Source: Stenotrophomonas maltophilia
Lineage (GTDB): Bacteria; Pseudomonadota; Gammaproteobacteria; Xanthomonadales; Xanthomonadaceae
Assembly (NCBI GenBank): GCA_002386405.1
Contig: DGIP01000076.1
Coordinates: 1-20,559, forward strand
Direction of reading: 5' to 3'
Length of the DNA stretch: 20,559 nt
Shown here: positions 6,732 through 13,606 of the stretch, piece after piece
How positions within the stretch are numbered: the first letter of the stretch is position 1
Layout of the letters: each line of letters starts with the position of its first letter
Program-made: the position numbers and the translations under genes
The notes under the pieces: model-generated
What the model was told of the DNA's origin: nothing
Databases searched by the model: none
The model's input: only the letters and a program-made list of their open reading frames with translations

Positions 6732-7651
6732 GTGTCGTGGCCGATACCATGATCGAGGTCGAAGGCGGGGTGTTCCTGATGGGGTCCAACGACCACTACC
6801 CGGAAGAACGCCCGGCGCACAAGGTGCGTGTTGGGGCGTTCCGGATCGACCGCTACCCGGTCACCAACCGCGAATTCTCGCGGTTCGTCGCTGCCACCGG
6901 CTACGTGACAGCGGCCGAGCGCGCCGCGGACCCTCGCGACTATCCGGGTGCGGATCCGGCGCTGCTGGTGCCGTCGTCGGTGGTGTTCGTGCAGCCCTCC
7001 CATCCGGTGGACATGTCCAACACCCACAACTGGTGGCATTACGTGGCCGGTGCCAACTGGCGTCATCCGCGCGGACCGTTCACCCAGCTGGACGGGCTGG
7101 ATGACCACCCGGTGGTGCACGTGACCTTCGCCGACGCACAGGCCTACGCCGCCTGGATCAGCAAGGACCTGCCAACCGAAGCCGAGTGGGAATTCGCCGC
7201 CCGTGGCGGCCAGGACACCACCGAATTCGCGTGGGGCGACAGCCTGACCGTGCGCGGGCGCCACCAGGCCAACACTTGGCAGGGCGAGTTTCCGTGGTTG
7301 AACGTGGAAGAAGACGGACATCGCTGGACTTCGCCGGTGGGCAGCTACCCGCCCAATGGCTACGGGCTGTACGACATGATCGGCAATGTCTGGGAATGGA
7401 CCACCGACTGGTACCAGCAGCATGACCAGCTGCAGAGCAAAGCCTGCTGCGCGATCGACAACCCGCGCGGCGGTGAGCGCCAGCGCAGCCATGATCCGAA
7501 CGATCGCAGCGCGGTGCCACGACGGGTGATGAAGGGTGGTTCGCACCTGTGCGCCCCGAACTACTGCCGCCGTTACCGGCCGGCCGCGCGGATGGCCCAG
7601 CCGATCGACACGTCCACCTGCCACGTCGGCTTCCGCTGCGTGGAACGATGA
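6728..7651 (+). CDS. Formylglycine-generating enzyme (FGE / SUMF1 family)
   Basis: FGE oxidises a cysteine in a sulfatase active-site motif (CxPxR) to formylglycine, using molecular oxygen and a copper ion held by two cysteines. The 307-residue product spans a whole FGE-sulfatase domain: EVEGGVFLMGS at the N-terminus, RYPVTNREFSRFV near 43-54, HPVVHVTFADAQAYAAW, LPTEAEWEFAARGG near 148-160, NGYGLYDMIGNVWEWTTDWY near 210-229 and a C-terminal GGSHLCAPNYCRRYRPAAR. Cys275 and Cys280, five apart, match the catalytic copper-binding pair of true FGEs, which sets it apart from EgtB or PvdO relatives. It has no signal peptide, so it should act in the cytosol on nascent chains. ATG 6728 overlaps a short upstream ORF. 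No sulfatase is encoded in the window. Confidence 0.93.
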   Translation: MSVVADTMIEVEGGVFLMGSNDHYPEERPAHKVRVGAFRIDRYPVTNREFSRFVAATGYVTAAERAADPRDYPGADPALLVPSSVVFVQPSHPVDMSNTHNWWHYVAGANWRHPRGPFTQLDGLDDHPVVHVTFADAQAYAAWISKDLPTEAEWEFAARGGQDTTEFAWGDSLTVRGRHQANTWQGEFPWLNVEEDGHRWTSPVGSYPPNGYGLYDMIGNVWEWTTDWYQQHDQLQSKACCAIDNPRGGERQRSHDPNDRSAVPRRVMKGGSHLCAPNYCRRYRPAARMAQPIDTSTCHVGFRCVER

Positions 7652-7668
7652 ACAATGAGGTGAGTGCC

Positions 7669-8652
7669 ATGCCAACCCCGTCCGCTTCGCTGTACCGCCG
7701 CAGCTGCCTGGCCAGCGCCATGCTGCTCGGCGCGCTTGCCTTGGTGGCTGCCCTGCCGGCGCATGCGGTCGAAGGCGGTTTGGGACGTTCGATCACCGGG
7801 ATGCAGATCACCTCCTACGTCGGCGTGATTCCGCCGGAGCCTGGCATGCAGTGGTCGTTGAGCTACGTGCAGTACGACGGCAAGATCGGCGCCAGCCGAC
7901 CGGCGCCGATCGCCGGCCAGGTGTCACTGGGGCTGGAGGCGGATGTCAGCCTGTGGGCTGCCACCGGCGTGTATGTCTGGCCGACAAAGACCGGCCGCTG
8001 GAACTTCGCCAGCATGCTGACCGTGCCTTACATCGACGCCGATGTCACCGCCAACCTGCAGGGCCCGCTGGGCAACCAGGTGCGCGTGCAGGACAGCGCC
8101 TCGAATCTGTTCGATGTGTACTTCGCGCCGGTCATCGCCGGCTTCCACATCAACGAAGTGCAGCACCTGTCCTTCGGCCTGTATGTCTATGCGCCCACCG
8201 CCAAGTACACCCCGGGCAAGCTGGCCAACCCCGGCCTGAACGTCTGGACCGTGTCGCCCGCGGCCGGCTACACCCATCTGTTCCAGAAGGGGACGCTGGA
8301 GTTCAGCGTGCTCGGCGGCATGGACTGGTACAGCCGCAACGATGACACCGACTACAAGAACGGCCTGGTACTGCGCACCGATGCGCTGCTGGTCAAGCGC
8401 ACCCCCAGTGGCTGGGGATTCGGCGCGGCCGCCGGCTGGCTGCAGCAGGTGCAGGATGATGAAAGCGACCTGGCCGACCGGCTCGACGGCTTCAAGGGTC
8501 GGTCGTTCGGTGTGGGGCCCGTGCTTACCTACGGAAAGAAGTGGTCCGGCGGCGAGCATGTCGACATTTCGTTCCGCTATCTGAGTGAGTTCAGCGTGCG
8601 CAACCGCTTCGAGGGCGATCCCTGGAGCGTGTCCATCAGCGCCGGGTTCTGA
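7669..8652 (+). CDS. Outer-membrane beta-barrel transporter, MetA/SphA-like (COG4313)
   Basis: The product (327 residues from ATG 7669) starts with a Sec signal peptide ending near LPAHA/VEGG. The rest alternates polar and aromatic residues as in a beta barrel and ends in F (SISAGF), typical of outer-membrane proteins. Features such as PPEPGMQWSLSYVQYDG, PYIDADVT, FGLYVYAPT and GLNVWTVSPAAGYTHLF fit the 'MetA-pathway of phenol degradation' / SphA-like family, thought to help hydrophobic substrates cross the outer membrane. GAGG eight bases upstream supports ATG 7669; ATG 7648, overlapping the FGE stop, would add seven residues. The short spacing after FGE implies cotranscription. The substrate is unknown. 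Confidence 0.85.
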   Translation: MPTPSASLYRRSCLASAMLLGALALVAALPAHAVEGGLGRSITGMQITSYVGVIPPEPGMQWSLSYVQYDGKIGASRPAPIAGQVSLGLEADVSLWAATGVYVWPTKTGRWNFASMLTVPYIDADVTANLQGPLGNQVRVQDSASNLFDVYFAPVIAGFHINEVQHLSFGLYVYAPTAKYTPGKLANPGLNVWTVSPAAGYTHLFQKGTLEFSVLGGMDWYSRNDDTDYKNGLVLRTDALLVKRTPSGWGFGAAAGWLQQVQDDESDLADRLDGFKGRSFGVGPVLTYGKKWSGGEHVDISFRYLSEFSVRNRFEGDPWSVSISAGF

Positions 8653-8688
8653 ATTTCGCGTTCTTCCTTCCGTTTCCGGAGATCTCCA

Positions 8689-9507
8689 ATGGCCATCCCT
8701 GCGACCTGTATAGCCCGCACTGCCTGCCTGCTGATCGCGGGCCTGGCAGGCGGCGCGTTGCCACTGGCAGCCGCTCCGGCGCGGACGCCTGCGGCCAGCA
8801 CCGACGCCGGCGAGCGCGATCCCGAAGCGCTGGCCGCGCTGGATCGCATGGGCGCGGCGTTGCGCGGACTCAAACAGTTCTCGCTGACCTCCGATGCCAG
8901 CACCGAGGTGGTGCTGGAGGATGGCCAGAAGATCGAGCTGGACGGGGTGGTGACCTACAAGGTCAAGGCGCCCAACCAGTTGTTCCTGGAACTGCGCAGC
9001 GACCGCCAGCTGCGCCAGCTGATCTACGATGGCAATGCCCTGACCGTCTATTCGCCGCGGTTGAAGTACTACGCGCAGGTGGACGGGGTCGGGTCCTCGC
9101 TGGGTGAGCTGGTGGACCAGGCCGCGACCCGCTATGGCATCGAAATGCCGTTGGCCGACATGTTCCTGTGGGGCACCGACAAGGCACCCAAGAGCGCCAT
9201 CCGCAATGCCCTGCACATCGGCGGCGGCACCGTGGATGGGGAGGCGGTGGAGCAGTACGCGTTCAAACAGGATGCGGTGGACTGGCAGGTGTGGATCTCC
9301 AAGGCCACCTCGCTGCCGAAGAAGCTGATCATCAATTCCCTGGACGACCCGGCCCAGCCGCAGTACCGCGCCCGCTTGACCTGGGATACGCGCACGCCGG
9401 TACCGGCCACCGCGTTCCAGTTCACTCCACCGGCCGATGCCGCGCGGATCAAGCTGGTGCCGGTGGAGGTTGTCGTGGTGGTCCCCGATGCCGGCCAGGA
9501 GAACTGA
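8689..9507 (+). CDS. DUF2092-family exported periplasmic protein (LolA-like fold)
   Basis: The 272-residue product has an N-terminal signal sequence (hydrophobic core LLIAGLAGGALPLAAA). The mature part begins with a helical stretch (DPEALAALDRMGAALRGLKQFSLT), then beta-rich segments such as VVLEDGQKIELDGVVTYKVKAPNQLFLELRSDRQ and a C-terminal strand series (LTWDTRTPVPATAFQFTPPADA). This pattern is typical of DUF2092 proteins, whose fold resembles lipoprotein carriers such as LolA. A role in binding a lipid-like ligand in the periplasm is inferred from the fold only. The start has GGAG eight bases upstream. It sits 36 bp behind the outer-membrane barrel and 1 bp before the next gene. Confidence 0.87.
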   Translation: MAIPATCIARTACLLIAGLAGGALPLAAAPARTPAASTDAGERDPEALAALDRMGAALRGLKQFSLTSDASTEVVLEDGQKIELDGVVTYKVKAPNQLFLELRSDRQLRQLIYDGNALTVYSPRLKYYAQVDGVGSSLGELVDQAATRYGIEMPLADMFLWGTDKAPKSAIRNALHIGGGTVDGEAVEQYAFKQDAVDWQVWISKATSLPKKLIINSLDDPAQPQYRARLTWDTRTPVPATAFQFTPPADAARIKLVPVEVVVVVPDAGQEN

Positions 9508-9508
9508 C

Positions 9509-10033
9509 ATGCGCATGTTGCTCAAGACCCGTACTCCTCTGTTGGCCAGCGCGGCAAGCCTGCTGGTCCTGCTCGCGGTGGGTATCACGCCGGTCAACGC
9601 GCAGCACGGGCACCGCGGCGGCGGTGGCGGTGCGGCACGCGCCAGTGCCCATGCCAACATCAACCGGCCGGTACAACGGCCGCAGGGCGGCGGTGCGCAC
9701 CGCGATGTGAACCACAACGCGAACCGGAACGTGGACCGCAACGTCAACCGGAACGTGAACCGCAACGTCAATCGGGATGTCCACGTCGATGTGGATTACC
9801 ACGACGATCACTGGAACCGCTATGACGACCACCCGTTCGCCACGGCGGCGGCGGTCACCGCGGGCGTGGCGGTGACCTCGGCGGTGATCGGCTCGATCGT
9901 GAATTCGGTGCCGCCCAGCTGCGTGACCACCGTCATCAATGGCATGGCCTACCAGCAGTGCGGCAGTACCTGGTATGAGCCACGGTACAGCGGCACCACG
10001 GTGCAGTATGTGGTGATCAATCCGCCCAGGTAA
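9509..10033 (+). CDS. Secreted protein with NRNV tandem repeats, unknown function
   Basis: The 174-residue product has a signal peptide ending near VNAQ (residue 32) and a Gly/His-rich segment (HGHRGGGGG). A low-complexity repeat at about residues 68-95 has four-residue units NRNV, DRNV, NRNV, NRNV, NRDV, HVDV. An Asp/His-rich patch follows (DYHDDHWNRYDDH), then a Gly/Ala/Val hydrophobic stretch (ATAAAVTAGVAVTSAVIGSIV) that could be a membrane or glycine-zipper-like helix. The C-terminal region has two cysteines (SCVTTVINGMAYQQC) that could form a disulfide, and ends with Tyr/Val-rich YSGTTVQYVVINPP. The start is backed by AGGAG seven bases upstream. The His/Asp patches could bind metal. I do not recognise a characterised family. 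Confidence 0.85.
   Translation: MRMLLKTRTPLLASAASLLVLLAVGITPVNAQHGHRGGGGGAARASAHANINRPVQRPQGGGAHRDVNHNANRNVDRNVNRNVNRNVNRDVHVDVDYHDDHWNRYDDHPFATAAAVTAGVAVTSAVIGSIVNSVPPSCVTTVINGMAYQQCGSTWYEPRYSGTTVQYVVINPPR
9710..9793 (+). repeat. 12-bp in-frame coding tandem repeat (NRNV units)
   Basis: About seven 12-bp units of consensus AACCGNAACGTN lie in frame in the secreted protein gene and encode NRNV-like tetrapeptides. Two neighbouring units form a 24-bp higher-order repeat, with alternating CCGGAACGTG and CCGCAACGTC spellings. Outer units are more diverged (NHNA, NRDV, HVDV). Copy number could vary between strains by slippage or recombination. Confidence 0.85.
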
Positions 10034-10093
10034 GCGTGATGCGTCATCGGTGTGCGGCTGCGTTGAAGGGGGTGGGGTCGAAGGAGAGTCCAC

Positions 10094-10141
10094 ATGCACG
10101 ATTCACCGCACACGCACAGGCCTGGGAGGCCAGAATGGTGA
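10094..10141 (+). CDS. Candidate 15-codon leader ORF before the sensor kinase
   Basis: An ATG at 10094 follows a strong ribosome-binding site (AAGGAGAG, GGAG seven bases upstream) and opens a 15-residue ORF, MHDSPHTHRPGRPEW. Its TGA (10139-10141) lies just past the kinase start ATG at 10135, so the two frames overlap and could be translationally coupled. It is His/Pro/Arg-rich. It may be a real leader peptide or a chance ORF. Confidence 0.3.
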   Translation: MHDSPHTHRPGRPEW

Positions 10142-11250
10142 CGCTTACGCAAGATCCGGAGTCGGCGACCCGCGAACAGGTCCAGCTGAGGGCCGTGCTG
10201 AACGCGCTGCCACTGGCCTTGCTGCTGGTCGACCGGCACTGCGTGGTGCGTTACGCCAACGACCGTGCGGCGGCGGTGTTCGGCTACGCGCAGGGCGAAA
10301 TCGAAGGCACCGCGCTGGTTGCGCTGTTGCCCGATGCTACCGGTGCCATCTGGTCCTGCAGTCACCGCAGCACGCCCGCGGCCGCCGCTCGGCTCGACCA
10401 GGACGAGCGTGGCCTGCGGCGTGACGGGCAGGCATTCCCGGTGGAACTGCTGTTCAACGCGGTGGAGCTTGATTGTGGGTGGCAGGGCGTGCTGGCGGTC
10501 GCCGACCTGACCGCGCAGCGGCATGCCGAGCAGGAGATCGCGGTCGAGCGCGAAAGCATGGCGCACATGTCGCGGGTCACCCTCATCGGTGAGATCTCGG
10601 GCTCGCTGGCGCATGAGCTCAACCAGCCGCTGGCCGCGATCCTGAGCAATGCCCAGGCCGGGTTGCGGATCCTGCGCCGCGACCCGGGCGCGATCGGCGA
10701 GATCCGCGAGATCCTGCAGGACATCGTCGAGAACGACCAGCGCGCCGGTGAAGTGATCAACCGCCTGCGCGCACTGCTGCGACGCGAGACCCGCACGCTC
10801 GGCGTACTCATGGTCAACGACCTGGTGCACGACGCGGTCCGTGTGATCCGCAACGACCTGATCAACCGCGGCGTGGAGTACCGCCTGGATCTGTCGGTGC
10901 CGTTCAGCCGGGTCCAGGGCGATGCCGTGCAACTGCAGCAGGTGCTGCTCAACCTGGTCATCAACGCCTGCGATGCCATGCTCGACAGCCCGCGCCGGGT
11001 CCTGACCGTGCGCACCGACGTGTCGGTGCCCGGGACCATCCGGATCGAGGTGCGCGACACCGGCCCCGGCATTGCGGCCGACCGCCTGGAGAACATTTTC
11101 GCGCCGTTCCACACCACCAAGCCCAATGGCATGGGCATGGGCCTGGCGATCTGCCGCACGTTGCTGCGCGCCCACGGCGGCGAGATCCACGCGGGTAACC
11201 TGCCCGAAGGCGGCGCCTGTTTCTGTATCGACCTTCCCTTGATGGAGTAA
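10135..11250 (+). CDS. Soluble PAS-domain sensor histidine kinase (FixL/NtrB-like)
   Basis: The 371-residue product has no membrane segments. A PAS domain spans about residues 15-130 (LNALPLALLLVDRHCVVRYANDRAAAVFGY, then RRDGQAFPVELLFNAV). A dimerisation domain follows with GEISGSLAHELNQPLAAILSN; His160 is the expected phospho-acceptor and the HELNQPL motif is typical of the FixL/DctB type of kinase. The ATPase domain has the N-box LLNLVINACDAM, the G1 box VRDTGPGI, the F-box FAPFHTTK and the G2 box GMGMGLAICRTLL. The start at 10135 has GGGAGG six bases upstream; a frame open to 10036 is less likely. The cytosolic PAS could bind heme, flavin or another ligand, which the sequence does not reveal. 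The regulator follows after 4 bp, so the two surely form a pair. Confidence 0.94.
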   Translation: MVTLTQDPESATREQVQLRAVLNALPLALLLVDRHCVVRYANDRAAAVFGYAQGEIEGTALVALLPDATGAIWSCSHRSTPAAAARLDQDERGLRRDGQAFPVELLFNAVELDCGWQGVLAVADLTAQRHAEQEIAVERESMAHMSRVTLIGEISGSLAHELNQPLAAILSNAQAGLRILRRDPGAIGEIREILQDIVENDQRAGEVINRLRALLRRETRTLGVLMVNDLVHDAVRVIRNDLINRGVEYRLDLSVPFSRVQGDAVQLQQVLLNLVINACDAMLDSPRRVLTVRTDVSVPGTIRIEVRDTGPGIAADRLENIFAPFHTTKPNGMGMGLAICRTLLRAHGGEIHAGNLPEGGACFCIDLPLME

Positions 11251-11254
11251 TGCC

Positions 11255-11872
11255 ATGAGCGCTGTCGTGCACATTGTCGACGATGACCCGCGCGTGCTCG
11301 CCGCGATGGGACGCTGCCTGCGGGCCGATGGGCTGGAGGTGAGCCTGAGCGGCTCTTCGGACGAATTCCTGGCCCGCTACGACGCCGAAACGGCAGGGTG
11401 CGTGGTACTGGACCTGCACATGCCCGGAATGGACGGGCTGGCGCTGCAGCGGCTGTTTACTGAACGCGGCCAGGCTCCCATGATGATCTTCGTCAGCGGC
11501 GACGCGGACGTGCCCAGTTGTGCCGAGGCAATGCGTGCCGGCGCGGTGGATTTCCTGACCAAGCCGGTGGATGCGGCGGTGCTGCTGGAAGCGGTGTTGC
11601 GCGGCATCGACGCCGATGCCTGCGCACGCACCCGGCGCAGTGGCGAGCAGGGCGCGGTGCAGCGCTACCAGTGCCTGACCCCGCGCGAGCGCGAGGTGCT
11701 GCCGCATGTCATTGCCGGGCGCCTGAACAAGCAGATCGCTGCGGACCTCGGGATTTCGTTGAAGACGACCAAGGTGCACCGCAGCCGCATCATGCTGAAG
11801 TTCGGTGTGCGGTCGGTGGCGGCGCTTGTCCGCCTGGCCGAGCTGGCCCACGTCGATCCGGGCAGCGGCTGA
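11255..11872 (+). CDS. FixJ-family response regulator
   Basis: The 205-residue product has a receiver domain with the acidic triplet in HIVDDDPRV, phospho-acceptor Asp53 in VVLDLHMPGMDG, Ser81 in FVSGDADV and Lys103 in FLTKPVDAAVLLEAV. The C-terminal LuxR-type helix-turn-helix (about 140-200) contains LTPREREVLPHVIAGRLNKQIAADLGIS and KTTKVHRSRIMLKFGVRSVAALVRLA, the characteristic FixJ/NodW-type sequence. ATG 11255 follows the kinase stop by 4 bp, with GGAG inside the kinase's last codons, so synthesis is coupled. It probably controls the operon it ends or nearby envelope genes, but no binding site was identified. Confidence 0.94.
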   Translation: MSAVVHIVDDDPRVLAAMGRCLRADGLEVSLSGSSDEFLARYDAETAGCVVLDLHMPGMDGLALQRLFTERGQAPMMIFVSGDADVPSCAEAMRAGAVDFLTKPVDAAVLLEAVLRGIDADACARTRRSGEQGAVQRYQCLTPREREVLPHVIAGRLNKQIAADLGISLKTTKVHRSRIMLKFGVRSVAALVRLAELAHVDPGSG

Positions 11873-11895
11873 GACCTTCCTGCGCCCTCGCGCAC

Positions 11896-13584
11896 TCAGG
11901 CCATCGCCAGCACCATCACCGTGCCCCAGGTGGTCAGCAGCACATGGGCGATGGCGACGGCACCGGAGTAGCCGATCACCGCGATGGAACTGTCCGAGCG
12001 CTCCTGCAGCGCGGCCAGTGCCGCGGTGAAGGTCTGCGCGCCGGAGATTGCGCCCAGCAGCAGCACCCCGGGAATCTTCAGCACCTTGTGCCCGAACCAC
12101 AGCCCGGCCAGCAACGGGGTCATGGTTACCCCGATGCCGCCCAGGAACAGGCCGAGCCCGTGTTGTTGCACCGCTTCGACGAAATGCGGGCCGGCGCCCA
12201 GCCCGACCATCGCCACGAACGCGGCCAGGCCGTAGGACTGCATCAGCTTGACCGCGCTGTCCGGGACCCGCCCGAACAGCGGGCGGCGCACCCGCAGATG
12301 CCCGACCACGATGCCGCCCAGCAGCGCGCCCACGCTGCTGCCGATGCTGACCGACAGCGTGCCCAGCGGCACCACGGCAACGATGCCGAACACCGCGCCG
12401 AGGAAGATGGCCATGCCAACCACCACGAAATCGGTAGCCGTGGTCGGGTGCAGGATCCGGCCGACTTCGGCGGCCGCACGCACCACCGCAGGTTCCGGTC
12501 CGATCAGCTCGAGCACATCACCGCGTTCGAGCACCGTCCGGGTGCCGATCGGCATCGATTGGCCGTTGCGGCGGATCCGGCGCAGGAACACCGCGCGCAC
12601 CGCATCGTCGCGGGCGATCTGTTCCAGGCGCTGCCCGACCCACGCACGCCTGCTGACCAGCACCTGGTGGGACGCCATCGGGATGTCCAGCAGTTCGGGA
12701 TCGTCCACTTCCTCGGCACGCTCGCCCAGCACTTCCACCAGCGCCTTGCGTGGACCGCCGATGACGATGTGGTCGCCGGCATGCAGGCGGGTGGCCGGGC
12801 CCGGCTCGACCAGGGACTGGCCGTGGCGCACCCGATAGACGAACAGGCGCAGGCCCGGCAGCAGGCATTCGGCCTGGTCCACGCGCAGACCGGCGATGCG
12901 CATGCCCGGCGCGATGCGATAGGCGCGGGTGTCGAAAGGTTGCCAGGCCGACGCGATGCCCGCCGCCGAGCGTTCGATGCCGAACCGGTGCTCCAGCGCC
13001 AGCGCGTCGTGGACCAGGTCCAGGCGCAGCAGGCGCGGCCCGATCACGTTGCAGGTGAGGATCACCCCCAATGCCCCGGCCACGTAGCACAAGGCATCGG
13101 CAACGCCGACATGGGCGATGTAGCGGGCCTTGAGCGCGTCATCGATGGGCAGGCGTTGGATGGCCTCGCTGGCCGTGCCCATCGCCGGTGATTCGGTCAA
13201 TGCGCCGGACATCATGCCGGCCGCCAGGCCCGGATCGAGCCTCAGCGCATGGGCGACGACCAGGGCGGCCAGCAGCCCCACCACTGGCATGAACACCGCC
13301 AGCACCGCATAGCGCCAGCCATCGCCCTTCATCGCCGACAGGAAGCGCGGGCCCACCTCGTAGCCGATGCCGAACAGGAACAGCAGGAACACCAGCGATT
13401 TGGCGGTGGCCGCCACCGGCACATGGAAGGCCCAGCCGATCAACATGCCCACCAGCAGGGAGCCGGTGACGCCGCCGAGGTTGAACCCATGGACCTTGAT
13501 GCCGCCCAGCCAGTGGCCCAGTGCCAGCGCCAGGTACACGGCAAGTTCCGGATAGCGGACCAGCAGCGATGCGAAGCCGTCCAT
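11896..13584 (-). CDS. AspT/YidE-type (AAEx family) exchanger, second copy
   Basis: The 562-residue product has the layout of aspartate:alanine exchanger family transporters. About five N-terminal membrane helices (to residue 190) include SLVFLLFLFGIGYEVGPRF and SGALTESPAMGTA. Two cytosolic TrkA_C (RCK_C) domains span roughly 210-390, and about six C-terminal helices carry GAISGAQTFTAALAALQE. It resembles the exchanger encoded at 14954-16654 in order and motifs but is clearly diverged, so it probably moves a different substrate or direction. The start has a strong GGGAGG seven bases upstream. It is the last gene of the decarboxylase operon, 22 bp behind the porin gene. The RCK_C domains suggest gating by a nucleotide or other ligand. 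The substrate is not certain. Confidence 0.88.
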   Translation of the reverse strand: MDGFASLLVRYPELAVYLALALGHWLGGIKVHGFNLGGVTGSLLVGMLIGWAFHVPVAATAKSLVFLLFLFGIGYEVGPRFLSAMKGDGWRYAVLAVFMPVVGLLAALVVAHALRLDPGLAAGMMSGALTESPAMGTASEAIQRLPIDDALKARYIAHVGVADALCYVAGALGVILTCNVIGPRLLRLDLVHDALALEHRFGIERSAAGIASAWQPFDTRAYRIAPGMRIAGLRVDQAECLLPGLRLFVYRVRHGQSLVEPGPATRLHAGDHIVIGGPRKALVEVLGERAEEVDDPELLDIPMASHQVLVSRRAWVGQRLEQIARDDAVRAVFLRRIRRNGQSMPIGTRTVLERGDVLELIGPEPAVVRAAAEVGRILHPTTATDFVVVGMAIFLGAVFGIVAVVPLGTLSVSIGSSVGALLGGIVVGHLRVRRPLFGRVPDSAVKLMQSYGLAAFVAMVGLGAGPHFVEAVQQHGLGLFLGGIGVTMTPLLAGLWFGHKVLKIPGVLLLGAISGAQTFTAALAALQERSDSSIAVIGYSGAVAIAHVLLTTWGTVMVLAMA

Positions 13585-13606
13585 GCGCGCCTCCCTGGTG
13601 GGTGGG

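Noticed and set aside
9710..9793. Short regular repeats that might suggest a CRISPR array
   Set aside because: Units are 12 bp with no spacers, in frame, and encode NRNV tetrapeptides in a secreted protein. No cas gene is present.
11870..11898. Possible hairpin between the convergent FixJ-like and exchanger genes
   Set aside because: Only CTGAG/CTCAG pairs across a long loop, and matching of two opposing TGA stop codons gives part of that by default. There is no T run.
11518..13191. A 557-codon plus-strand frame overlapping the FixJ-like gene and the second exchanger
   Set aside because: It starts inside the FixJ-like gene in another frame and then runs antisense to the transporter. Its composition is typical of shadow frames.
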